The position numbers and the translations under genes were made by a program. Below are positions 10,204 through 21,327 of a stretch of 41,221 nt of DNA, one piece after another. The notes beneath the pieces were generated by a model. It searched no databases. It saw only the letters and a program-made list of their open reading frames with translations, and was not told the DNA's origin. The DNA comes from Haplosporangium gracile (taxonomy: Eukaryota; Mortierellomycota; Mortierellomycetes; Mortierellales; Mortierellaceae). The DNA is taken from the NCBI GenBank assembly GCA_015499985.1, contig JAAAUF010000235.1, positions 1 to 41,221 of the forward strand, read 5' to 3'. Within the stretch, counting starts at the first letter, position 1. Each line of letters opens with the position of its first letter.

Positions 10204-11422
10204 AAAAAGACGAATACATGTCCATGGTTTGATCCGAGGAAGATATGAAAGAAGTCTTTCGGGGAGTAGGGGCGTAAAAAAAAGGCATAAAGTAGGTAAC
10301 GAACAGAAAAAAGATACCGCCAGAGAAAAAGAATCTGAGATCAGGGCTAGGGCCTGGAAGGGATGGACAGAAAATTTCTCCGAGGGATGGTGGAAGTAGA
10401 AAAGACAAAAATCAGACGGCTGTGTGTTTGATTGTGATTTCTTGCATGGAGACATGTACAATGCATAAACAGAACAAGGGACACGGTGGAAAAGAAAAAA
10501 AGAAAATCTAGGTTAAAATCATCCCTGTCTTTTTATAGTTTGAAAAGAAAAGGAAGAACGCATCGCCATTGGTTTGTCCTGACTTGCACCTGGCTATGTG
10601 CAGAAAACGAAAAGAGAAGAATCTAGGCCCAGTTGTACCATGCTTGGTGCCACTGAGGTATGTGGGACAATTGAGTAAGGGATTACACGTACATGCAAAG
10701 ATCTATAAAGAGGGGTTGGATGGCTCAAAGAATGACAGGCTATGGTAAGAAAAAAAATCGTGAGATGTGAAAGACGTACCGAAACCCCTTATTAATTTAA
10801 TTGAAAAGAACAAGGAAAAAAAATAGAGAGACGACAGAGATGGGTTCGGATGAGTTCGGTCGGGTTCGGTTGGGAAGCAGTTAAACATTAATGCCGTTGA
10901 CGCGTACATGGTGCTGCACTGAGTACGTGATGCTGCAGTTTTTGAGGTTGCTATATTTCAGATTACTGTGAAAAAGAAGGGGCATGTGTGAACGTGCAAG
11001 CTGACGTCTCTGTCTTTACTCGCCCCTGATTCAATTTCCAGGCACAATGAATTGAGCGGCTATACCACCTAAGTGATCCAAGGTCGCGTGACTAAATGCA
11101 TTGAGATGAATGAACGTCTTGATGAGCACGATTTCAGAATAAAGGGCCAGCTAATGGCCAGCTCGTCTTTCCTTTCCTTCTCGGTCGAATATAAATCACA
11201 AGAAATGAGCTACTGCAGTGTAAAAAGTATTTGGAAGAACTGGCCTTTATGTACTTTTGCAAAAATTTATCTTTGCTCCTTTTTTTTGTGCGAATGGGTG
11301 ATATACCATACAAAAAAAACACTTAAAAAATTACGGCCTGGGAGATCCACTGGAGATGGTTTGAGGAGAGCGAAGATCAGACACAGCCACAGAGTGACAT
11401 GAAAAGTACTGTGGATCATGGC
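10204..11422. other. Intergenic upstream of copy 3
   Basis: No gene supported. AT-rich and purine-rich sequence; open frames such as 11073-11402 (+) show no recognisable domain. Confidence 0.5.
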
Positions 11423-13257
11423 TCACCGGGAGCTTGCAGACTTGGCCAAGACAGAGTCGGGATTTGCTAACGGGAAAGACGTAGAGTCTCTGTAAGTAGG
11501 ATTGACGTAAGAAGAGATCGGGTTTTGCTTTGAGGCATCCACCTTATACGACTGATTTTCATCTTGAATGACAGGCTGTGGTGGGGGAGAAATGAGCGAG
11601 GGCGGGTGCTGGTATACTTGGCATATTGAACATATCCTTGCCCAGCTGTTCTCGTAGGTTTATTCGGACCAGATCTCAATTGGGCAGTGTCGACATCATC
11701 TGCAGATTTCTGTGCACTCTGCCGATGGCGTCGGATAAAAAAGCAGATGGCAATGGCAATCACAAGGAGACCTCCAATAACGCCTCCAATGATGGCTGCA
11801 GTAGGTGTTGAGGAGTTTGGACGCACTACATCTGCCGAGACCAGTCCATTTCCGTTCCATTTGCCACTGTTTATATCAAAGACGTTGAAGGACACCACGG
11901 TACCGTTGGACGAATACGTGAGGATTCCGTTGTAGAGTGCTGAGGCGGCCAAGATGTTTGAGAACGGAAGCGAGTCTCCCGCGACAGAGACTCGGTTCAA
12001 TGTGGAAGAAGTACTCGGGTTGATGGAATGGGCAACCGTAGAATCGTTGGCTGTCTGTCGATAAGAAAAATTAAGAATTAAAAAATGTAAGCTAGTTGTT
12101 TGCGAGATCAAAATTTCAGTCTCAAGCGCAAAGAGCTTGAGTTACCTTGTCGAGGATATACGCAGTGTTGCCCGTGGTGACTAGAATGCGGTACTCTGTC
12201 AGCACGATTCATTCATGTTGACATTCATCGGAGCACCAAGAGCGATAATTGGTATAGTGTAGTCTTGACGTGAAAGGAGACTGCCCTCAGCGGGTTGAAT
12301 CTGTCCTCCGCTGCCGCTCTTGTCGAAAACAATGATACATTCTTGAACCGTGTCACCAGTGTATGATTCGTAGGTTCCGACCGCGAGAAGTGCCTAGACG
12401 CTATCAATAGGGTCTCTCACATTGTCAAAGCTATTTTAACATAGAATAAAAACATTACAATTACTCCTTAGTGATTGAGGCTACCTATGCAGCATTCTCT
12501 AATACATCCACACGTGAAAGGCTCGCAGCCTTTCCGGTGTCTATTTCCCTGTAGTGTGCTTATCCTCGTAGATTTGAAGTGGGTACAAGAAAATTCAATC
12601 GCAGACCAGGCCATGCGTCCATTTTTGAATCATAGGTGGCGTTTGCTCTGCAAATTTTCCGCTCCTGGCGAAAAGTTTAGGGTTCATAAAGCCGACATCT
12701 TTAAAAAAAGCTGGCATCCGCAATGGTGCCGTTGCTTTGTGCAACAGCTAGAAAGGATGTTCCTGACCCAAACTGAATAATATAGGTGCTCCTTTCAACG
12801 TGAGGGAAAATGGAAAAAAAAGTTAGGAGCGGATCAAGCTATGCCACTTCTCAAAACTACTGTGCTGGGTGAATAAATGTGTTTGAGTCATGATTTGACA
12901 CCGATAGGTGACAGTTGATCAGAGAAAAATTTACTTCGTTTCAGACTTCTTACTAGTTTTTTGCCATCTCTCCTCACTTCCGCTCTCTCCCTCGCATAGT
13001 TTAGGAATTTACGGGTTGGGGAGAAGTAGGTTTGTGCGTGTGAGGCACAGTTTTTGTGGTTGGTGTCCCAAGCCTCCTTATCAGTCTGGATTATAAATGG
13101 TTTTTGGGGAGGTGGTAAATAAGGGTTATTGAAATAGTCGACGGCAAGTTGCCCGGGTTCACAGATCCAGCGAGGTAGAATGATGGTTGTTGAATGTACT
13201 GTCTGAAGCGAGACAAGCTTAGTTGTAGACAGGAACAGGGCGACTTGTGGCCGATAT
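11423..13257 (-). pseudogene. Array copy 4: dead membrane-protein gene with many lesions
   Basis: Collinear with copy 5. Exon 1: the initiator aligned to ATG reads ATA (13255-13257), and the Gln codon of VPVYNQACLA is TAA (13219-13221). A frameshift then moves the reading to QLAVDYFNNP and DKEAWDTNHK. Exon 2 (about 12785-12480) reads YIIQFGSGTSFLAVAQS, then a T-run frameshift precedes DVGFMNPKLFA. Exon 3 contains TAG (12394-12396) before ALLAVGTY and a frameshift after NVNMN. Exon 4 (about 12054 down) is intact and nearly identical to copy 5 through the TM, but shifts frame after YVQYAKY in the Tyr-repeat zone. The shifted frame still reads SSYVNPTYRDS to a TGA at 11423-11425. The gene cannot encode a full protein. 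Confidence 0.88.
11711..12000 (-). repeat. 290-bp block 99% identical to 15353-15642 (copies 4 and 5)
   Basis: Direct base comparison shows an ungapped 290-bp match with three mismatches (GAT/GAC context at the start, ACC/GCC, GAG/TAG). It spans the end of the ectodomain, the TM helix and the Arg-rich stop-transfer. Similarity drops sharply on both sides. It is therefore a dispersed direct repeat, offset 3642 bp. Confidence 0.95.
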
Positions 13258-13458
13258 TTTTTGATGGATATGGCGAAGTTTGAAGTGGAAGTGCATAGGT
13301 ACAAGGGAGGAGGAGGGAAAATTAAAGGAGAGGAGGGAAGAGGCACGAAGGAGAAAGGTAGTGGAGAAGAAGAGGAAGGAATAAAGGTATGAAGGGATGA
13401 AGGAAAGAGAACAAAGGAGATGCAGGAGAGACGGGTATTGTAGGGTGCTTTTGAGTAA

Positions 13459-13466
13459 GTTTAAAG
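13459..13466 (-). promoter_or_regulatory. TTTAAA box relic upstream of copy 4
   Basis: GCTTTAAAC on the minus strand about 205 nt above the lost start codon, in the position occupied by the box in copies 1, 5 and 7. A second TTTTTAAAC lies 40 nt further upstream. Confidence 0.35.
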
Positions 13467-14883
13467 CAGAAAAAACGAAAAGAGGGATGATATACTCGTT
13501 TAAAAAGAAGCCAACCAGTCCAAGAGTGCACCCTCCCCCCCCCCCCTCCCTTTCGACTGGGCCCAAAAAAACCACTATTCCAAGTAACTTTCTCAGGGCA
13601 AAGACAGGATGAAAATGCAAATGGCGACTTTAAAAAAAAAAAGGCGAAGAAAACACCGCTAAAAGCAGATATCAGGGCGAGGATTTTGGTTGCAGGGGCT
13701 CGAACGAGGTCACAGCCATCTAGCCTATAGATAAGAGGTAAGAAGGGGAGGTAAACACAACAGACCGAATGACCTTTTTTATTTTGCAAGGTTCAGCATT
13801 GGGGACACGGCTTAGTCAGGTAGGGAAAACATGAAAAAACCAAGGCCAAAGCGTTCCCTATCGTCGCTCATTCTCGCATGCCTTTTTTTAAAGTCAAAAA
13901 GACAGCGCGGCATACCTATGGATGTGTTCAGAATGGAAAAAAAACAATCAGGTCTTGGTGTGCTCTTGTCCATGAAGATGGGCTATACAGAAGTTTAGCA
14001 TTCGCTGACATAGTGAGGACGAAGACGAAGAGCGGAATGATATATCCGTGCGAACAAAAAGACGACGGAAAGGGGCTGTGTTTAGCAGTGATTCACGATT
14101 GCATGAGGAGGATGCAATTAAAAGTGAACATTGAGCGCAGTAGTACGTTATGAAATTTGCCAACGACCATCTGCTCTCTTTTGCTTCTTATTGCGGGCGA
14201 AGACAAATTTCGAGCTGAGTACAAGAAGGATCACTCATTTCTTTTTTTTTTTTTTATTTGCACAGGGCTGTGAGACGTTATTGGCACACCCTGTTAGAAT
14301 GAGAAAAATACTTAAAGGTTTTTTTGTTTTCACAGTGTGTCCTCTTTACCAGTACAGGGGCCATGTGAACAAGAGAAGTCTTTTTTTTTTTTCAAGTGGA
14401 ACAAGCCCAGAGGAATCTGTATAGTGCGGGTTCACTCCGGTGGCATTGTAGAAACTCAATCAAACTTAAAGTGAAAAAGCCCTTAACATAATGAATAAAA
14501 GCACCATCATGATACATGAGCGGGTTACTGGATGTTGACGTAGTGTTTTAAGATCTTATTGCAGATGTCACAGCAGCCTGGGAGATTTTTATTGTAATCA
14601 CCAGTAAAACAAAGGTCCAAGTTAGGTAAATAATGGATCAGTTTACATGAGGGTCCATCATTGGCAATATGTCTATGGGAAAGCAAGACAGACAGACAAA
14701 CAAAAAAAAAAAATTAAAAATAAATGACCCTGTATGTTAATAGAGGACACATCCTGCGAAATGCCTTTAATTTTCGTCTTATTCAGACAGTCTCCGGGAG
14801 AATAAGCTCACACAACCCCTGTGAGAATAGATCGATTCTTTTTTTTTTTTTTTAATAAACAGAACTCGTGTGAAAAGATCCAT
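13467..14883. other. Intergenic between copy 5 and copy 4; duplicated promoter sequence
   Basis: No gene supported. The part at about 13705-13800 resembles 17200-17280 upstream of copy 5 (shared ACAACAG-CCG-TGAC-TTTTTT order), so the copy 4/5 duplication included upstream DNA. Homopolymer A/T runs are frequent from 14240 onward. Confidence 0.5.
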
Positions 14884-14889
14884 TTTATT
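14884..14889 (-). terminator. AATAAA polyadenylation signal, array copy 5
   Basis: AATAAA on the minus strand about 45 nt past the copy 5 stop codon. Confidence 0.5.
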
Positions 14890-14931
14890 TAGAAAAAGGG
14901 GATATAAACCGACACAACAAAATACAAGAGT

Positions 14932-16850
14932 CTATACACTGTCAGTTGTACTGGCGAAGGCTTGAGGAGATCGAACATCAGACGTCGCAACAGAACTGTT
15001 TGGAACATGCTGAGGGCCATGACTAACTGTCGACTTCACGGACTTGGAAAAAAGAGTCTCAGGGCTTCCTGGCGAGTGAGAAGTAGATTCTCTGTAAGAG
15101 GTAGGGCTGACGTAAGGATTGGCTGGGCTAGCTGGACCATCCACTTTGTACGACTCGTCTGCACCTTGGTTAATGAGCGTTGATGGAGGAGGGAAGAAAG
15201 TGGGCGTGTGTTGATATCCTTGGTGGTATTGAATGTATTCTTGATCATATTGAACATATTCATGGTCGTACTGAACGTATTCTCCTTCAAAGCCAGCTGT
15301 CTTGTTCTCATCAGAGTTGAGCTGGGTGAGTTCGGCGTTATCTACAGACTCCTGTGCACTCTGCCGACGGCGTCGGATAAAAAAGCAGATGGCAATGGCA
15401 ATCACAAGGAGACCTCCAATAACGCCTCCAATGATGGCTGCAGTAGGTGTTGAGGAGTTTGGACGCACTACATCTGCCGAGACCAGTCCATTTCCGTTCC
15501 ATTTGCCACTGTTTATATCAAAGACGTTGAAGGACGCCACGGTACCGTTGGACGAATACGTGAGGATTCCGTTGTAGAGTGCTGAGGCGGCCAAGATGTT
15601 TGAGAACGGAAGCGAGTCTCCCGCGACATAGACTCGGTTCAATGTGGAAGAGTTACTCGGGTTGATGGAATAGACAACCGTGGACCCATTGTCTGCCTGC
15701 GACGAGAGTAAACAAGATCAAAGGGAATGTCAGCTATTTGTTGCAACCTTTAGCACTTTAATGTGCCAGAGAGATAAAAATAGGCGTTTTACCTTGTCGA
15801 GGATGTATCCAATGGTCCCCATGGTGACGGGTATTGCGTTCGCGGTTAGCTTGGTTCCCATCATGATAACAGACATGGGAGTACCAAGCGTGACAGCTGG
15901 CTGAGTGTCGTTTATCGCACCTGACGGGAGGCTGCCAGTGGCGGTTTGGATCTGTCCTGTTTCGCCACTCTTGTCGAAAACAGTTGTGTGACCTTGGGAT
16001 GCGGTGCTATTGTATAATCCGTATGTTCCAACTGCAAGCAGTGCTTGATCACTATCGATAGGGTTAGTCCCTAGAGGAAAGCTATTACAACAAGTGCCCA
16101 TCATAAATAGTTCTTTAATCTTAGGGGTTGAAAATATTCTCTGGTACATCATATGTCCAAAGGTATGGAGGTGTTCACAACGTACGCTGCTATCGACCTC
16201 ATTTCTTACCTCCTGTAATTCTCATGAGAATTAGTAAAATCCAGCCGAAAGCCCGTCCACGCATTGGCTTCCGCAATGAAAGTTATATTTGTCGCGGCAA
16301 TGAACATGTCGTGTTCTTCATGTTTTCCGTTCCAAGCGAAAAGTTTGGGGTTCGTGAAGCTGACGCCTGAAAAAGTCACCGCATCTGAGACGACATTGTT
16401 GGTTTGTGCGAGGGCAATGTACGTAGAACCTGATCCAAGTTGAACAACATAAACTCCACTTTAAGATAAGAAAGTTGACCGGGATTGAAAGTAATGTTCC
16501 TGGTTAGAAAAAAAAAGTTTAATGCATGTGCTACTTATCAAGAAGACGGCCTCGTCTATCTTCTCTCCCCCTCCCTCTCTTTCTTTCGCCTCAAATACTT
16601 ACGGGTTGGTAAGCTGTTGATTAGGACGAGTAAAGCACAACTTCTTAGCGTTGGTGTCCCAAGCATTTTGATCAGTCTGAGTGGCAACGGGATTGGGGGC
16701 AGGAGGCGATTCGAAGTTGTTAAAATAGTCGACATCAAGGTGTCCCGGTTGTGAGGAACCGGCAAGGTAGAATGATGTTTGGTTACGGGAACTGTCGGAG
16801 GCGATGCAGGCTTGGTTGTATACAGGGACGTAGTTATTACTGGATGACAT
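14932..16850 (-). CDS. Array copy 5: intact single-pass membrane protein, receptor-like
   Basis: Exons 16603-16850, 16210-16458, 15793-16081, 14932-15696 give 516 residues with all phases closing. Start: MSSSNNYVPVYNQACIASD. The two family cysteines are in QACIA and KLCFTR. Further blocks: GSGSTYIALAQT, NPKLFAWNGK, LLAVGTYG, TVFDKSGE, VTMGTIGYILDK, TVVYSINP, FNVFDINSGKWNGNGLV. The TM is at about residues 348-369, then IRRRRQSA. Several N-glycosylation sequons precede the TM. The tail has three Tyr heptads, NPYVSPTSYRES and GPQHVPNSSV. Compared with copy 3 the introns are at identical sites. It is the only living partner of the conversion-like block shared with dead copy 4. No signal peptide. 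Function unknown. Confidence 0.88.
15217..15279 (-). repeat. Three 21-nt repeats coding a Tyr-rich heptad
   Basis: Consecutive 21-nt units encode YVQYDHE, YVQYDQE and YIQYHQG in the copy 5 tail. Units are in phase and directly adjacent, so unit number can change without breaking the frame. Confidence 0.9.
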
Positions 16851-17070
16851 TTTTTTTCTAAGAGTTAGGTGTTGTAAGATGAGTTTATGAGATTCAGTTG
16901 GGAAAGGGAGGATGTTTGCAGGTGCGAAGGGGAAGAATAGAAGAGGGGAAGCGAGGATATGTATGAGACCGGGTGGGGTGAAGAGAAGAGGAAGGATAGG
17001 AAGAGAAGTACTGTGAGAATATTTTATTGAAAGTAAAAAAAAAGTTGGTAAAAAGAGGACAGGATGCTGG
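16851..17070 (-). promoter_or_regulatory. C/T-rich 5' leader of array copy 5
   Basis: On the coding strand this is an almost pure pyrimidine-rich stretch between the TTTAAA box and the ATG, as in copies 1, 3 and 7. It probably forms the untranslated leader. Confidence 0.35.
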
Positions 17071-17080
17071 CTTTAAAGGA
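17071..17080 (-). promoter_or_regulatory. TTTAAA box of array copy 5
   Basis: TCCTTTAAAG on the minus strand about 222 nt upstream of the copy 5 ATG; nearly the same core precedes copy 7. Confidence 0.45.
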
Positions 17081-17936
17081 ACTGGCTGTCAGGCTAAGGC
17101 TGGTACACAGGCAGATGAGGTTTTCGAAAAAAAAACGTAAAAAGGGCACCACAAGGAAGCACAATCCAAGGCGAAGTTATCCTTTTTTTTCCTATGTCGT
17201 AATAGATCACAACCATTTGGCGGAGGGGCAAAATAACAACAGGCCGTGTGACTCTTTTTTGGCAGGTGCAATGCACATATTACAATTGGCTCCTACACAG
17301 CTCGACGGTCCATTTTTAGAGTCGAAAAGGGAAGAGCGAAAAAAAAAAATACATCGCCTTTTTACGACCCTGTGGCTGTGTCGCCAATAGAGAAAAAATA
17401 ACTGGTCTACGAACTCAATGCCGTGCAAATAAAGGCTATGCGAGGGATGAAATACACACGCTTATGAGCAAGCACCAGTAAGGAAGAAAAAAAAAAAGGT
17501 CATGGACGAAGAGAGACAAAACCTGTGTTTTCGAAATGAGTTTTATTTGTTGGAAACAGATCGAATGTTCTGTTATTGGCTTACGCATGGATTAATCTCT
17601 GTTGACACGGCATTGAGGTTGATTGCTGCCTTGTGCGTCTGGCTGCGATGAAAGAGACAATGCCCCATGCATGTGTAAGTCTATATTGCCTGCCTTCGGT
17701 CATTGTTGTTCAATCCCCTCTTTGGTGTTCGTCTTCGCCATCAGGTGAAATGAAGAGTGGCTGTGCAAGAACAGGAGTAAAAAGGTAGAGGGGGGCCATT
17801 CTGGTGTGAGGGGATTGCAAAGGGATTCTTGTTTATTTTTCAATGAGTTAAATAAGGTTAATTTGGTACATGCTCTCGTACGAAGCAGACTTTGGGTTGT
17901 GAGTAGGGGGGTATACATAAAACAGCAAAACCTCAG
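17081..17936. other. Intergenic upstream of copy 5
   Basis: No gene supported. Includes sequence at 17200-17280 similar to the region upstream of copy 4, then A/T-rich DNA up to the detached tail relic. Confidence 0.5.
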
Positions 17937-18120
17937 GACACTAGAGAACGAGAGATGCGGAGACGGTTTGAAGGAGAACGAGCATCGGACACCGTAACCG
18001 AGCCGCTCGGGACAAACTGTGGGTCATGCCTGATGGCGGCCTCTGAGCTTTGGGGAAGAAAGCTTCGGAGCTTCCTGGTGGGTGGAATGAAATTGAGCCT
18101 CTGGAGGAGATAGGGCTAAA
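17937..18120 (-). pseudogene. Detached tail relic of an array copy
   Basis: The minus strand reads SPISSRGSISFHPPGSSEAF in one frame, matching SPTSYREST..SPGSPETLF of copy 5. After a frameshift it reads DPQFVPSGSVTVSDARSPSN, matching GPQFVPNAPVAASEARSPQ of copy 3. No TM or ectodomain lies immediately upstream. This could be the displaced tail of copy 6, whose own frame stops right after its TM, or what is left of another copy. Confidence 0.7.
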
Positions 18121-18399
18121 AATATGGAGTCCAGTGAACGATTGCGAGTGGAATATATTGCAGCTGACTGTTTTATTTATTCTGAAATCATGCGTAATAT
18201 TGCTAGTTGGTTCAACTTGGTTGACCGTTTCTCAATTGAGATAAACAAAATTAGAATTGAGGAGAGAGAAAAAGAAACTGGATTAAGAGAGGCTAACAAA
18301 AGCGGAAAGGGAGGAGGATTCAAAAAAAGTTGATGGTGACAAAATACACACACACACACAAAAGGACGAGAGAAAAAAAGGGATGAAAGGAGAGGGTTC

Positions 18400-20050
18400 T
18401 TAGAATCCTGATTTCATATCAACTTGACTTCTCGCCCCAGAACTACCCCCAGATCTGTATGATTGCATACTCGTCCCTCTTCCTCCAGACCCACTATTCG
18501 CCATCTGCTGAGACCCTCTCACTCAGTACTTGATGCTGAAGTATAAAAAGAACGAAAACGTCAACACCACCAGTCCTCCAATCGCTCCTCCGACAACTGC
18601 GCCCAGAGGGACTTCTTTTGCTATGTAGGTTGGTTATATCCAGGGTAGAGTCCTGCGATTGGTGATGAAGAGGAGCGGTCTATGAGTCTGGGTCCTGACC
18701 ATGTCTCTGTGACGGTGTTAAAGATGTTCAAAATGGGTCCAGTCATACTACCGAGGGGGGAGTTGTTGGAGGAGTAGGTGGCGCTTTGCTTGGTGAGCGC
18801 TGTTGCGGCCATAAAGGGTGAGAAGAATGGACCACCGGCGATGGAGACGCGGTGGAGCATTGAGAACTGGTCTGGTGCTATCGAATACACCACCATTGAT
18901 CCATCAGACCCCTTTGTTCAGGTAAAAAAAAAGTGAAGCATATGACGCGTTTAGTTTCACACTTCTCGAGTTTGACCAGCTTGCGTCCCCCAAAATTGTG
19001 AACAAATAAATCAACGAACTAACCTTGTCGAGGATGTATCCTGTATTGGCCATAGTAACAGGTACCGCATCCATGGTCAAAGTGGCACCATTTAAATTGA
19101 CACTGTATGGGGAACCAAGTGATAGAATATGAACCTGAGATCGCAACACGGGAGTTGCATTGCCTAGAACAGGATATGCCTGTCTTTATCCTGTGGTATC
19201 AAACACGATCGAGTATCCTTGTGTTGCAGTGCTTAGCGAGGATGTGTAAGTTCCCAGTGCAAAGAGTGGCGTCCTTGCTGGATTGTTTGTTAGGACGGAA
19301 CTAAGCCAGCATCGTACAGAAAGATAACGCAAGAAAGGATAAGCGAAAGAAAGGAGATGGGTGCTTGCCGTTTTAGACTCAGTTTTTTTTTACAACAGAG
19401 AGGACCCTCCCATATCATGCAAGAGATTAAAAAGAGCGTTTTTGAAATTTGTATCAAGATGGACCCCCTTTCATTCTCTTCCCTTCAACCCCTTATCTTC
19501 ATCCTCTCTTTTTCTTTATATTTCTCTCCATAAACAATAATACATACAAACACACACAAACACACACAAAAAAAAAACGACTTACCCTCTGACTTGATCC
19601 ACGCAGAATTAGTCGCAAAATTCGTGAAAACATTAAAAACTTCATACGCCCCAAAATACCCACTGAACGAAAACAGTCTTGGCGAGACAAACACCAGATT
19701 CGTCAAGTTCTTCGCCACATCCATCATGCCGGCATCTAACGCTCGAAAGGATGTAAACTAGGTCTTGTAGGCTCAAATCAGACTCCTATGACGGAGGTTG
19801 TGGGCGAAGTAGGTGAAACAGGCTTTTTGGGAGTTGCTGGTCCATGCTGAAATTGGATCGATCTGGCTGGCGATTAGTTTTGAGTTCAGTGGTGTGAGGA
19901 GATTATTGTTGGAAGTGATGGGGATGTAGTGGGCTTCGAGGCGCCCGGGGTGGCGGTGGAGACGTCTACGAGGTAGACGGTGGAGTTTGCGTTGTCGGCA
20001 GCGAGACATGCTTGTTGAAAGCTTGGTAGACCGTTATTGTTGGCGCTCAT
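18400..20050 (-). pseudogene. Array copy 6: dead membrane-protein gene, right-hand subfamily
   Basis: Starts at the ATG at 20050 (NNNGLPSFQQACLAAD, then STVYLVDV). A one-base frameshift near 19950 in a C/G run moves the reading to RLEAHYIPITSNN and QKACFTYFAHN. The ectodomain continues without intron 1, as in copies 7 and 8, but meets TGA (19773-19775) and TAG (19758-19760) before FVSPRLFSFSG. The next exon (about 19310-19024, PLFALGTYTSS to TGYILDK) has TAA at 19186-19188. The last exon starts at 18911 (GSMVVYSIAP), shows a frameshift near 18630, then VPLGAVVGGAIGGLVV (TM), and stops at TGA 18523-18525. A short Gly/Ser-rich frame follows to TAA at 18400. At least six lesions. Confidence 0.85.
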
Positions 20051-21327
20051 ATTAAAAACAAAAGTAAGAGGGTTGTGCTTCCTACTGTAGATGTGTTTGG
20101 GCGAAATAAATTGTCCGAGGTACCCTGTTTATGTATGCCTGTAGTTGGTGCGTGTGCTATTTTTCCCAGAAATGACAGGCAAGATTTGAGAGAGCAGAAA
20201 GGGTAGGATTTTTGAGCAGAGAAATCAGACATAGTCGATGGTAAAAGAAGAGGCAATAGCTGGAAAGCACAAAAAGAAGCCAAAAAAAGAGCAAGGGAAC
20301 AGTTGAGAACGAAAAGGCAGACGAACGAACGATTAACAGGAAAAACCGGAAAACGGTAGAGCCAAAAAATAATAAAAAAAATAGGGGGTGCCGCTGGTTC
20401 CGTTGAGAACGTCCTGCGACATCTACCTCCATTGAATTGGTCCTATAGTTCCAAGGGGGTAGATGAAGAAGAAAAAGAGCGACGAGTAAAATAAGAGAGA
20501 GAGAGACAGAGGGAGGGAGAGACGGAAGAAGGGATAGAAAAGCGCTTTGTTAAAGATAAGGGGCAGAGACAATTCAAGAGACGGTCACCAAGTTAATTAA
20601 CAGTTTGAATCAACAAAGAACAAGCAAGAGGTTTGTCCATGTCCAAAAAGATGCCAGAAGGCTTTTTTGTTCCTCTACAACATCATAGCCAGCGTTTCTC
20701 TCTCATAAATAAAGCAATTATTAGATACGATTGCAGCTGCCGTCACCATTTCGCAGATCCCGGGTACCTTGCTCAAGCAACGACCTCTCCCCATTTGTAG
20801 AAAGAAGGTGATCGCTTCCATCGCGGAATATTGTGTGTAGGCTTACAAGCCGGCGTATGAACAAGCACGTAAGATGCGCTCCGGTACCGGCAAGGCAAGG
20901 TGAACATTCGTTACGGGGATGCAAGAATTGGATTACTGAAAGTACTGCAAATGGAATGTGCGATTGGGTCAACAAAAGGTACAGGTTTGTCGTCAGAACG
21001 GGGAAAAAAAAATTACAATATATGACGACCAAGACGGGGCACTAAATGGTGTAACAAACAAAAGAGAGAGTGAATCGTCCGTCAGTGGGTTGACTACGGT
21101 TTTCGCGTTTACATTCAGGAGTAAGCAGGCCCGACTGCAGAAAGCAGAGTTGGGCATGGATGATTACAAGATGGACATTGTTTTTTATTTGCAAGTTAGG
21201 TTAAGAAATGTAATGTGAGTAAGAAATGTAGTCAAGAATAAGATGAAAGGAAAAACAACAAACAAGATGTATATATGCTTTACGAACGGTAGTACTTCGG
21301 ATTCATTGAAAGATTTGGTCGCAACCT
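20051..21327. other. Intergenic upstream of copy 6 and downstream of copy 7
   Basis: No gene supported. The first part is purine-rich on the plus strand (a pyrimidine-rich leader on the coding strand). At 20700-21250 no frame shows recognisable domains. Confidence 0.5.

Noticed and set aside
13685..13740. tRNA-like B-box (GTTCGAGCC) on the minus strand
   Set aside because: The flanking bases do not pair as a T-arm and no acceptor or anticodon stem could be folded around it.
18124..18333. Plus-strand 69-codon frame (MESSERLRVEY...)
   Set aside because: Possible insertion remnant, but no domain, splice context or homologous copy in the window supports a gene.
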